A DNA stretch of 64,000 bases, taken from positions 1 to 64,000 of the forward strand of contig NZ_JANLGI010000017.1 of assembly GCF_024655635.1 (NCBI RefSeq), given 5' to 3'. Shown here piece by piece: positions 8,243-15,835 of the stretch. This stretch comes from Allobosea sp. 47.2.35. GTDB taxonomy: Bacteria > Pseudomonadota > Alphaproteobacteria > Rhizobiales > Beijerinckiaceae. Position 1 is the first letter of the stretch. Each line of letters begins with the position of its first letter. Both the position numbers and the translations under genes were made by a program. A model generated the notes under the pieces. It was given only the letters and a program-made list of their open reading frames with translations, ran no database searches and had not been told where the DNA came from.

Positions 8243-9685
8243 ATGACGACAACGCAAGACGGGCCGGCGACGGCACCGGCCGTGCGCGCCACGCCCGCCC
8301 AGATCGCGCAGATCAAGCAGCGCGCCGCGATCATCTCGGTGATGGCGACGATCCTGCTCACCGCGGCGAAGATCGTCGGCGCCATCATCTCCGGCTCGCT
8401 CGCCCTGCTCACCGATGCCCTACAAGGGCTGGTCGATGTCGGCTCGACGCTGTTCACATGGTATGCGGTCCGCGCCTCCGACAAGCCGGCGGATGACGAG
8501 CACCATTACGGCCATGGCAAGGTCGAGGCACTGGCCGCTCTGGTCGAGACCGCGATCCTGTTCACGCTCGCCGGTGCGATCCTCTGGGAGGCCGGCAACC
8601 GGCTCTGGACCAATGTCATCGAGCATGTCCAGGTGACGCCGCTCGTCATCGGCGTGCTCGTGCTCTCGATGATCGTCGACGCGATCCGCTGGCGTTCGCT
8701 GACCAAGGTCGCCAGGGAAACCGGCAGCGAGGCGCTGGCCGGCGAAGCCACGCATTTCTCGGCGGATTTCGTCGGTTCGGGGCTGGTTCTGCTCGGCCTT
8801 GTCGGCATCTGGTACGGCTTCGAGCGGGCCGACACCGCCGCCGCCTTCGCCATCGCCGCCTATACCGCCTTCTCGGCCTATCGCCTCGCCCGGCGCGTGC
8901 TCGATACGCTGATGGATACGGCGCCCGAGGGCGTCAGCGACAAGCTGCGCGAGGTCGCGCGCGGCGTGCCCGGCGTGGTCGGGGTCAACTGGCTGCGCGT
9001 GCGGCCTGCCGGCGGGCGGGTCCATGGCGAAATCGGCATCAGCGTCTCGCGCACCCTGCCGCTCGACCGTGTCGTCGCGATCAAAGCCCAGCTCGGCGAG
9101 GCCCTGCTCAAGGCTGAGCCCGGCGCCGAGATCACGATCACCGCCGACCCCGTGCAGGTCGATGACGAGACGGCGCTGGAGCGCGTGCTGCTGATCGCGC
9201 TCAAGCTCAAGATCCCGGTGCACCACGTCACCGTCCACTCGATCGGCGAGAAGCTCTCGGTCAGCCTGGACATGGAGGTCGACCAGAGCCTGCCGCTCGG
9301 CGAGGCGCATGAGATCGCGACCCGGCTGGAAAGCGCGATCCGCGCCGAATTCGGCGGCGAGACCGAGGTCGAAACCCATATCGAGCCAATGGAGACCGGC
9401 CAGCCCTCCGGCCATAACGCCGCCTGGGAAACGGTCGAGGATATCGGCAAGGCGCTGGCTGGCGAGGCCGCGAAGGTCGCCGGGCCGATCCACGACATCC
9501 ACAGCGTGCGCGTGCGCCAGACCGCCAAGGGGCTGGTCGTCAACTACCATTGCCGCGTCGATCCGACGCTGGACGTCGCCGCCGTGCATCATGCCGTCGA
9601 TGCGATCGAGCGCGCGGTACGCCTCGCCCGACCGCAGGTCTGCCGGCTGGTGAGCCATGCGGAGCCGGCGGTTCCTGTGGGCTGA
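8243..9685 (+). CDS. Cation diffusion facilitator (CDF) transporter with extended C-terminus
   Basis: 480 aa, against about 300 for standard CDF proteins. Residues 30-220 hold the transmembrane domain, with the DALQGLVDVGS metal-site helix and HHYGHG at 87-92, as in FieF-type Zn/Fe exporters; further spans are at 100-120, 132-150 and 175-215. Residues from about 232 to the end look like three consecutive copies of the cytoplasmic CDF dimerisation domain (about 232-303, 310-383 and 398-477), each ending in a strand like ITADP, HIEP or HAEP. The exported ion is uncertain (Zn, Fe, Co or Mn). The gene is divergent from gloA. Confidence 0.85.
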   Translation: MTTTQDGPATAPAVRATPAQIAQIKQRAAIISVMATILLTAAKIVGAIISGSLALLTDALQGLVDVGSTLFTWYAVRASDKPADDEHHYGHGKVEALAALVETAILFTLAGAILWEAGNRLWTNVIEHVQVTPLVIGVLVLSMIVDAIRWRSLTKVARETGSEALAGEATHFSADFVGSGLVLLGLVGIWYGFERADTAAAFAIAAYTAFSAYRLARRVLDTLMDTAPEGVSDKLREVARGVPGVVGVNWLRVRPAGGRVHGEIGISVSRTLPLDRVVAIKAQLGEALLKAEPGAEITITADPVQVDDETALERVLLIALKLKIPVHHVTVHSIGEKLSVSLDMEVDQSLPLGEAHEIATRLESAIRAEFGGETEVETHIEPMETGQPSGHNAAWETVEDIGKALAGEAAKVAGPIHDIHSVRVRQTAKGLVVNYHCRVDPTLDVAAVHHAVDAIERAVRLARPQVCRLVSHAEPAVPVG

Positions 9686-9762
9686 GATTTCCCAATCTCT
9701 GCCCACAGGCACAGGTCGACGGCAGCGCGACATACTCTTCAAGAAAGCTCGGACAGCGCGGG

Positions 9763-9798
9763 AACCCCTCTCCTGTAAGGAGAGGGGTAGGGGTGAGG
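9763..9798 (+). repeat. REP-like palindromic element, copy 1
   Basis: A hairpin of CCCCTCTCC and GGAGAGGGG followed by TAGGGGTGAGG. Together with an inverted copy at 9873-9914 it occupies the 331-bp gap between the CDF gene and pepN (9686-10016), which otherwise shows no open frame. Similar GC-rich elements are dispersed in related genomes. Confidence 0.65.
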
Positions 9799-9872
9799 TG
9801 TAGACCCCTGGACCAGTTTCGGGCGCCCTCACCCCGCAGCAGCAATCAGGTCACGGCCAAAACGTCCAACGG

Positions 9873-9914
9873 CCTACCCCTCACCCTACCCTCTCCCTAC
9901 GGGAGAGGGTTCCC
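9873..9914 (-). repeat. REP-like palindromic element, copy 2 (inverted)
   Basis: Inverted counterpart of the element at 9763-9798: CCTACCCCTCACCC followed by the hairpin CCCTCTCCC / GGGAGAGGG. The pair would form a large stem-loop downstream of the CDF gene and may act as a transcription end or nucleoid-protein site. Confidence 0.65.
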
Positions 9915-10016
9915 CGCGCTTGCTGGAGCAGCGCCCCATCCCGGAATGCTGTGTTGTTTCCCTCCCGAGCCGGCATGCTCTAGAACCGCACCCTGACCTT
10001 CGCCACCAGGGATTCC

Positions 10017-12662
10017 ATGCGTACCGACGACGCCCCGCTGATCCGCCTCGAGGATTACCGCCCCAGCGACTGGCTGATCGACACGGTCGATCTCGACGTC
10101 GCCCTGCATCCGCAGAAGACGCGAGTGCGGGCCCTGCTGGCGCTCCGGCCCAATCCGGAAGGACAATCCGGCGCGCCGCTGAAGCTCGACGGCGACGAAC
10201 TCGTGCTGAAGGCGCTGGCCATCGACGGCAAGCCGCTCGACGCGTCCGCCTATACGGTGACGCCGCAGGCACTGACGATCCCGAACCCGCCGCCGCATGA
10301 CTTCACGCTGACGATCGAGACCGAGCTCAACCCCTCCGCCAATACCAAGCTGATGGGGTTCTATCGTTCGTCGAAGGTCTATTGCACGCAGTGCGAGGCG
10401 GACGGCTTCCGCCGCATCACCTATTTCCTCGACCGGCCTGACGTGATGAGCGTCTACACCGTCAGGTTAGAGGCGGCGAAGGCCGAGGCGCCGGTGCTGC
10501 TCTCCAACGGCAATCTCGTCGCGGCGGCCGAACTCCCCGGCGGCGACCGGCATTTCGCCGTCTGGCACGATCCGCACCCCAAGCCGGCCTATCTCTTCGC
10601 GCTGGTCGGCGGGGCGCTCGACCATGTCCGGCAGGATTACGTCACGGCCGATGGCCACAAGGTCGAGCTCGCCGTCTATGTCGAGCCCGGCAAGGCCGAA
10701 CGCGCTGGCTGGGCGCTGGATTCGCTGGTGCGCTGCATGCGCTGGGACGAGCAGGTCTTCGGTCGCAACTATGATCTCGACGTGTTCAACGTCGTCGCCG
10801 TGTCCGACTTCAACATGGGGGCGATGGAAAACAAGGGCCTCAACATCTTCAACGACAAATACGTCCTGGCCGATCCGCAGACCGCGACCGATGGCGACTA
10901 CGCCTCGATCGAAGCGATCATCGCGCATGAGTATTTCCACAACTGGACCGGCAACCGCATCACCTGCCGCGACTGGTTCCAGCTCTGCTTGAAAGAGGGC
11001 CTCACCGTCTTCCGCGACCAGGAATTCTCCTCCGACGAGCGCTCGCGCCCGGTGAAGCGCATCGCCGATGTCCGCACCTTGCGCTCGACCCAGTTCTCGG
11101 AGGATGCCGGCCCCCTCGCCCATCCGGTGCGGCCGCGCGCCTACAAGGAAATCAACAACTTCTACACGCCGACGGTCTACGAGAAGGGCGCGGAGGTCAT
11201 CCGCATGCTCAAGGTGCTGATCGGCGACGACGCCTTCAACCGCGGCATGGACCTCTATTTCGAGCGCTGCGACGGCACGGCCGCGACGATCGAGGAATTC
11301 CTCGCCTGCTTCGCCGAGACCTCCGGCCAGAACCTCGACCATTTCGCAAGGTGGTACGAGCAGGCGGGCACGCCGACCATCGTCGCCTCAGGCCGCTACG
11401 ATGCCGCCGCGAAGCGCTACACGCTCGATCTGGCGCAGAGCACGCCAGCGACACCGGGCCAGCCCGAAAAGCAGCCCGTTGTCCTGCCGATCAAGCTCGG
11501 CCTCGTCGGCGCCAAGGGCGACCTGCCGCTGAAGACGGCCTCGAACGCCTATGCCGGCGACGGGCTCGTCGTGCTTGACCAGCCCTCGCTGTCGGTCACC
11601 TTCGAGGATATCGCGGAAGCGCCGATCCCGTCGCTGATGCGCGGCTTCTCGGCCCCGGCGCGGCTCGATCTCGATTTGTCCGATGCCGACCTGCTGCGCC
11701 TGTTCTCGGCGGACAGCGATTCCTTCAATCGCTGGCAGTCGCTCCAGAGCGTCGCCACCCGCGTGCTCTTGGCCGCCGGCAAGCCCGGCGCTGATGCCGG
11801 AGTGCTGGCCGCGACCGCCGGCAAGCTCGGCGAGGCGCTGCAAGGCTTCCTCAAGGCCGATGCGCTGGCTGATCCCGCCTTTGCGGCGCAGGTGCTGCGC
11901 CTTCCGGCGCCGGCTGACATCGCCCGCGAGATCGGCCGGGATGTCGATCCCGATGCGATCTTCGTCGCCCACCGCAAACTGTCGGGCGGCATCGGCAAGG
12001 CCCTGCTCGGTGAATTGCCGGGCCTGCGCGGGGCACTTGCTGCGAGCGGCGCCTATCGCCCTGACGCTTCCTCCGCCGGTCGGCGGGCGCTGCGCAACGA
12101 ACTGCTCGGGCTCGCGGCGCTTGCCGCTCCGCATGACGCCGCCGACCTCTGCGAGGAGCAGTTCGCGTCGGGCGACAACCTGACCGATCGCCTCGCCGCG
12201 CTCGCGGCGATGACGCTGATCCCCGGCGAGCGCCGCGAGATCCTGATCACCCGCTTCGCCGAGACCTATGCCAGCGAGCCGCTCGTGCTCGACAAATGGC
12301 TGATGGCGCAGGCGCTGATCGCCGAACCCGGCACGCTGCAGCGCGTCAAGACGCTGATGCAGCACCCGGCTTTCTCGCTCGGCAATCCGAACCGCGTGCG
12401 GGCGCTGATCGGCGGCTTCGCGGCGAACCTGACCCAGTTCAACCGGGCGGACGGCGCGGGCTACGAGTTCGTCGCCGATATCGTGGTCGCGCTTGACAAG
12501 ACCAACCCTCAGGTCGCCTCGCGCCTGCTCGGCTCGTTCAAGAGCTGGCGCATGCTGGAGCCCGGCCGCAAGCGCCTCGCGCAAGAGGCTCTGAGCACCG
12601 TCGCGCGCCTGCCGAACCTGTCGCGGGACGTCGCCGACATCGCCGAAAGAGCGCTCGCCTGA
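10017..12662 (+). CDS. pepN: Aminopeptidase N (M1 family metallopeptidase)
   Basis: 881 aa, the usual length of bacterial PepN. The substrate-anchoring GAMEN motif is at residues 268-272. The zinc site is HEYFH at 304-308 with the third ligand Glu327 in LKEGLTVF, the classic HExxH-x18-E spacing. The C-terminal part (about 550-881) is the helical DUF3458 domain that closes the active site. The enzyme trims N-terminal residues from peptides in the cytoplasm. It starts just after an inverted repeat pair and looks monocistronic. Confidence 0.96.
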   Translation: MRTDDAPLIRLEDYRPSDWLIDTVDLDVALHPQKTRVRALLALRPNPEGQSGAPLKLDGDELVLKALAIDGKPLDASAYTVTPQALTIPNPPPHDFTLTIETELNPSANTKLMGFYRSSKVYCTQCEADGFRRITYFLDRPDVMSVYTVRLEAAKAEAPVLLSNGNLVAAAELPGGDRHFAVWHDPHPKPAYLFALVGGALDHVRQDYVTADGHKVELAVYVEPGKAERAGWALDSLVRCMRWDEQVFGRNYDLDVFNVVAVSDFNMGAMENKGLNIFNDKYVLADPQTATDGDYASIEAIIAHEYFHNWTGNRITCRDWFQLCLKEGLTVFRDQEFSSDERSRPVKRIADVRTLRSTQFSEDAGPLAHPVRPRAYKEINNFYTPTVYEKGAEVIRMLKVLIGDDAFNRGMDLYFERCDGTAATIEEFLACFAETSGQNLDHFARWYEQAGTPTIVASGRYDAAAKRYTLDLAQSTPATPGQPEKQPVVLPIKLGLVGAKGDLPLKTASNAYAGDGLVVLDQPSLSVTFEDIAEAPIPSLMRGFSAPARLDLDLSDADLLRLFSADSDSFNRWQSLQSVATRVLLAAGKPGADAGVLAATAGKLGEALQGFLKADALADPAFAAQVLRLPAPADIAREIGRDVDPDAIFVAHRKLSGGIGKALLGELPGLRGALAASGAYRPDASSAGRRALRNELLGLAALAAPHDAADLCEEQFASGDNLTDRLAALAAMTLIPGERREILITRFAETYASEPLVLDKWLMAQALIAEPGTLQRVKTLMQHPAFSLGNPNRVRALIGGFAANLTQFNRADGAGYEFVADIVVALDKTNPQVASRLLGSFKSWRMLEPGRKRLAQEALSTVARLPNLSRDVADIAERALA

Positions 12663-12701
12663 ACGCTCTCCGGGATGGTTAATGGCGACCTGTCCAAAAC
12701 A

Positions 12702-12716
12702 TTAACGTTTCATTAC
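12702..12716. promoter_or_regulatory. Near-consensus CtrA box (TTAA-N7-TTAC)
   Basis: TTAA, 7 nt, then TTAC, one base off the CtrA consensus TTAA-N7-TTAA, in the 225-bp region before the PleC-like kinase. The surrounding bases are locally A/T-rich. Candidate cell-cycle control site only. Confidence 0.3.
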
Positions 12717-12887
12717 CCGCGCAGGATTCATCGCCATAAGCACTACAACCTAAAGGAGAATTCGACGCTGCTGACTCAACTCAGGGCTAGACAAACCAAG
12801 GCGCCCGGATTCAACTGACAGTGATTCGCGGGGATGCGGCACGTCTCCCGATCTTACTGACGGTAAAGTTCCGAAGGGGGACCGGGC

Positions 12888-15182
12888 ATGTCGCGTGCCA
12901 ACGCGGGCTGCGCACCTGTGCGCGCCGATACGATTCTGGGTGTAGCGCGCTCGCTGACGCACCCGTTGTATCATCGCTTCGAAAGCTTCGAACCCACCTT
13001 CCGCACCGCCATCCCGGCGCTTGTCGGGCTTTTCCTCATCATTCTCGGCGCCGGCGCGCTGATCCAGACCGCCGCCATGCGTGACGACGCGCTCGCCGAT
13101 GCGACCGGTGATATGGACCTGGTCTCGGCGCTGGTCGCCCGCGAGCTCGATGCCGCGACGCTGGCCGGCAGGGAGCCGACCGCCGTGCTGGCCGCCCTCA
13201 CCGCCCGCCACCTCGCTGCCCATGGCCGCATCGTCCATGTCAGCGGCGCCGATGGCCGCGTCATCGCCAGCGAGCCGGCGATCGGCCAGACGCAGCGCGC
13301 GCTCGTCGACTTCCTCGGCCCGACCCAGCCGCTGACCATCTTCGGCGACCGCGCCGGTGTGATGCGCATTACCCTGCCGAACGGGGCCGACGTCCTCGCC
13401 AGCGTGCGCAACCTCTCCGCCCCGCTCGGGCAGGTCGCCGTGCTCCAGCCGGTCTCCCACGCGCTTTCGACCTGGCAACTGCGCCGCTCCGGCCTGATCC
13501 TGCTGTTCGGCGCCGCCGGCCTCGTGCTCGGCGTCACCACGCTCGCCTTCATGCTCCAGTCGAAGCGAGCGAACGCCGCCGATCAGGATTGCGATTGCGT
13601 CCGCGAGCGCATCGACACCGCCCTCAATCGCGGCCATTGCGGGCTCTGGGACTGGGACCTCGCGCGCGGCCGGATCTACTGGTCGGATTCCATGTACGCC
13701 CTGCTCGGCTATGACCGCACCGGCGAGTACATGTCCTTCGGCGAGGTCTCGAGCTTCATCAACCAGGAGGATGTCGACCTCTATGCGCTGGCCGACGCGA
13801 TCAGCCGTGGCGAGGCCGACCATCTCGACCGCGAGTTCCGCGTCCGCTCCGCTTCCGGCGAATGGATCTGGCTCAAGGCCCGCGCCGAGCTGGTGATCGA
13901 CCGCCGCACCCGCTCGCGCCACCTCGTCGGCATCGTCGTCGACATCTCCGAGCAGCGCCGCATGGCCGAGCGCACCGCCACCGCCGATGCCCGCCTGCGC
14001 GACGCCGTCGAGGCGATCTCGGAAGCCTTCGTGCTCTGGGATGCCGATAACCGCCTCGTGCTCTGCAATGCCAAGTACCAGCAGCTCCACCAACTCCCGC
14101 CCGAGGCCCTGCAATCCGGTGCCTCCTATGACGAGATCATGGAGCGCTCTGCCCAGCCGCAGATCGACCGCGAGCCGATGCGCGTGCAGCGCGGCGCCGC
14201 CGGCGCCTCATACGAGGCCCGTCTCTCGGACGGCCGCTGGCTCCAGATCAACGGCCGCCGCACCAAGGATGGCGGCTCGGTCTCCGTCGGCACCGACATC
14301 ACCAAGCTCAAGCAGCAGGAAGAGCGGCTGACCCAGTCCGAGCACCAGCTCCTGATGCATGTCACCGATCTCAAGGCCTCGCGCCAGAAGCTCGAAGCCC
14401 AGGCCCAGCAGCTCGCCGATCTCGCCGAGCGCTATCTCGAGCAGAAGGCCTCCGCCGAGAGCGCCAACCGCGCCAAGTCCGAATTCCTCGCCAATATGAG
14501 CCATGAGCTGCGCACGCCGCTCAACGCCATCATCGGCTTCTCCGAGATCATGGAGAACGGCATGTTCGGCCCGCTCGGCGAGAAATACACCGACTATGTC
14601 CGCGATATCCGCTCCAGCGGCGGCTACCTCCTGAGCATCATCGACGACATCCTCGACATGTCGCGTATCGAATCCGGCCGGATGCGGCTGGAGAAGACCG
14701 AGATCGCGCTCGGCCCGGTGCTCGACCAGGCGCTGCAGAAGGTCCAGCCGGAGGTGGAGCGCAAGCAGCTCGTGCTCGCCATCGAAGGCCCGCTCGATAC
14801 CCATCTCGAAGCCGACCCGCACGCACTCTACCAGATCCTCGGCAACCTCCTCGACAACGCCGCCAAGTTCACGCCGGAAGGCGGGCGGATCGCGGTCCGC
14901 ACCCGCCATGTCCCCGGCGCGCTCAACATCTTCATCGAGGATACCGGCATCGGCATCCCCAAGGAGAAGATCGACCGTGTCGGCCGGCCGTTCGAGCAGG
15001 TCGAGGGCGATCTGGTGCGCAGCTACAAGGGCTCAGGGCTCGGCCTCGCCATCGCCCGCTCGCTCACCGAGATGCATGGCGGCTCGCTCCGCCTGCGCTC
15101 GGCGATGGGCGCCGGCACCATCGTCATGGTCCACCTGCCGCTCGACGGCGGCGCCAACCGCGTCACCGCGCAGGCGGCGTGA
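12888..15182 (+). CDS. pleC: PAS-domain sensor histidine kinase, PleC-like
   Basis: 764 aa. Two membrane spans (about 40-62 and 200-223) flank a periplasmic sensing region. Two PAS domains follow (about 240-345 and 365-455), then a coiled coil, the HisKA box NMSHELRTPL with phospho-His539, and a HATPase with NLLDNAAKFT and GTGIG/GSGLGL-type nucleotide loops. The post-box sequence (FSEIMENGMFGPLG, LLSIIDDILDMSRIESG) is typical of the PleC/DivJ/PdhS kinases that act on DivK in alphaproteobacteria. Adjacency to glnE matches the location of pleC that I recall in Sinorhizobium. GGGGGA precedes the ATG. The PleC assignment rests on motif and synteny; another member of the group remains possible. 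Confidence 0.75.
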   Translation: MSRANAGCAPVRADTILGVARSLTHPLYHRFESFEPTFRTAIPALVGLFLIILGAGALIQTAAMRDDALADATGDMDLVSALVARELDAATLAGREPTAVLAALTARHLAAHGRIVHVSGADGRVIASEPAIGQTQRALVDFLGPTQPLTIFGDRAGVMRITLPNGADVLASVRNLSAPLGQVAVLQPVSHALSTWQLRRSGLILLFGAAGLVLGVTTLAFMLQSKRANAADQDCDCVRERIDTALNRGHCGLWDWDLARGRIYWSDSMYALLGYDRTGEYMSFGEVSSFINQEDVDLYALADAISRGEADHLDREFRVRSASGEWIWLKARAELVIDRRTRSRHLVGIVVDISEQRRMAERTATADARLRDAVEAISEAFVLWDADNRLVLCNAKYQQLHQLPPEALQSGASYDEIMERSAQPQIDREPMRVQRGAAGASYEARLSDGRWLQINGRRTKDGGSVSVGTDITKLKQQEERLTQSEHQLLMHVTDLKASRQKLEAQAQQLADLAERYLEQKASAESANRAKSEFLANMSHELRTPLNAIIGFSEIMENGMFGPLGEKYTDYVRDIRSSGGYLLSIIDDILDMSRIESGRMRLEKTEIALGPVLDQALQKVQPEVERKQLVLAIEGPLDTHLEADPHALYQILGNLLDNAAKFTPEGGRIAVRTRHVPGALNIFIEDTGIGIPKEKIDRVGRPFEQVEGDLVRSYKGSGLGLAIARSLTEMHGGSLRLRSAMGAGTIVMVHLPLDGGANRVTAQAA

Positions 15183-15225
15183 GACTCAGCGTTCTCAGCC
15201 CAGCTCGTACGAGGGTCCCGACACC

Positions 15226-15789
15226 GTGGACGTTGCCAATCTGATATCTCGTGTTCGCGATCACTATGTCGAGCAGTTCCAGGCTTTTATAGCTCAGCAG
15301 CGCGAGGATGGCGCGCGAGGCGCGGCCGAGGTGAAATTCCAACTCGCAGACGGAAGCAGTCTGTTCGAAAAGATGTACTGCGCGGACTTCGTCCGAAACG
15401 AAGGTCAAGCGCAGGTGATCGAATTCATACCGGAACAAGTCCTGTCGTTCACGCGCATCCGGGGCAGTTTCGGACAAACTGCACTAACAATTGATCATCT
15501 GCGTTGGGACGATGTGCTCCTTCATCACGACGCTGAACAGCTTCCGGCGGAAGGGCTGTCTGGCTGGTTCCGGCGTTGGTTTGACCCTGCCGAGGAGCGC
15601 TACGACGAGCCGGCCGAGTTCAGTAAAATCGTTCACTCCCTGACCATAAGCACCAAGTCTATCAGCGCTGACCTTGGCACGGCAGAGCCAGACGCTTTCT
15701 GGGACATGCTACAGTTGCTTGCAGATGCGGGCGCCACTCAAATCCGGGTAACCGCCTCTCGCGACGAGGACCAGACCGAACAGTCCTGA
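15226..15789 (+). CDS. Orphan hypothetical protein of atypical composition
   Basis: About 187 aa from a GTG start with GAGGG upstream. The frame runs on from inside pleC, but codon use changes clearly after the pleC stop, so the GTG start is preferred. The product is soluble, with an N-terminal segment (VANLISRVRDHYVEQFQAFIAQ), a central beta-rich part (EVKFQLADGS, VIEFIPEQVLSFTRI) and a C-terminal helix. I recognise no family. The sequence is visibly poorer in G+C and less strict in third positions than its neighbours, which suggests acquisition by transfer. It sits between convergent pleC and glnE. Confidence 0.65.
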   Translation: MDVANLISRVRDHYVEQFQAFIAQQREDGARGAAEVKFQLADGSSLFEKMYCADFVRNEGQAQVIEFIPEQVLSFTRIRGSFGQTALTIDHLRWDDVLLHHDAEQLPAEGLSGWFRRWFDPAEERYDEPAEFSKIVHSLTISTKSISADLGTAEPDAFWDMLQLLADAGATQIRVTASRDEDQTEQS

Positions 15790-15835
15790 AATCGTTGTGG
15801 CGGTCCCCAGCAAAGGCAGGCGTCTCAGCCCGCTT

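Noticed and set aside
8420..9832. Minus-strand open frame of 470 codons
   Set aside because: Antisense of the CDF transporter gene, which has conserved motifs and a sensible start.
12750..14114. Minus-strand open frame of 454 codons upstream of and within pleC
   Set aside because: Shadow of the kinase gene; composition and lack of start signals do not support it.
15163..15477. Minus-strand open frame of 104 codons opposite the orphan gene
   Set aside because: The plus-strand frame is longer, has a start signal, and runs the full interval; the reverse frame shows no ribosome site.
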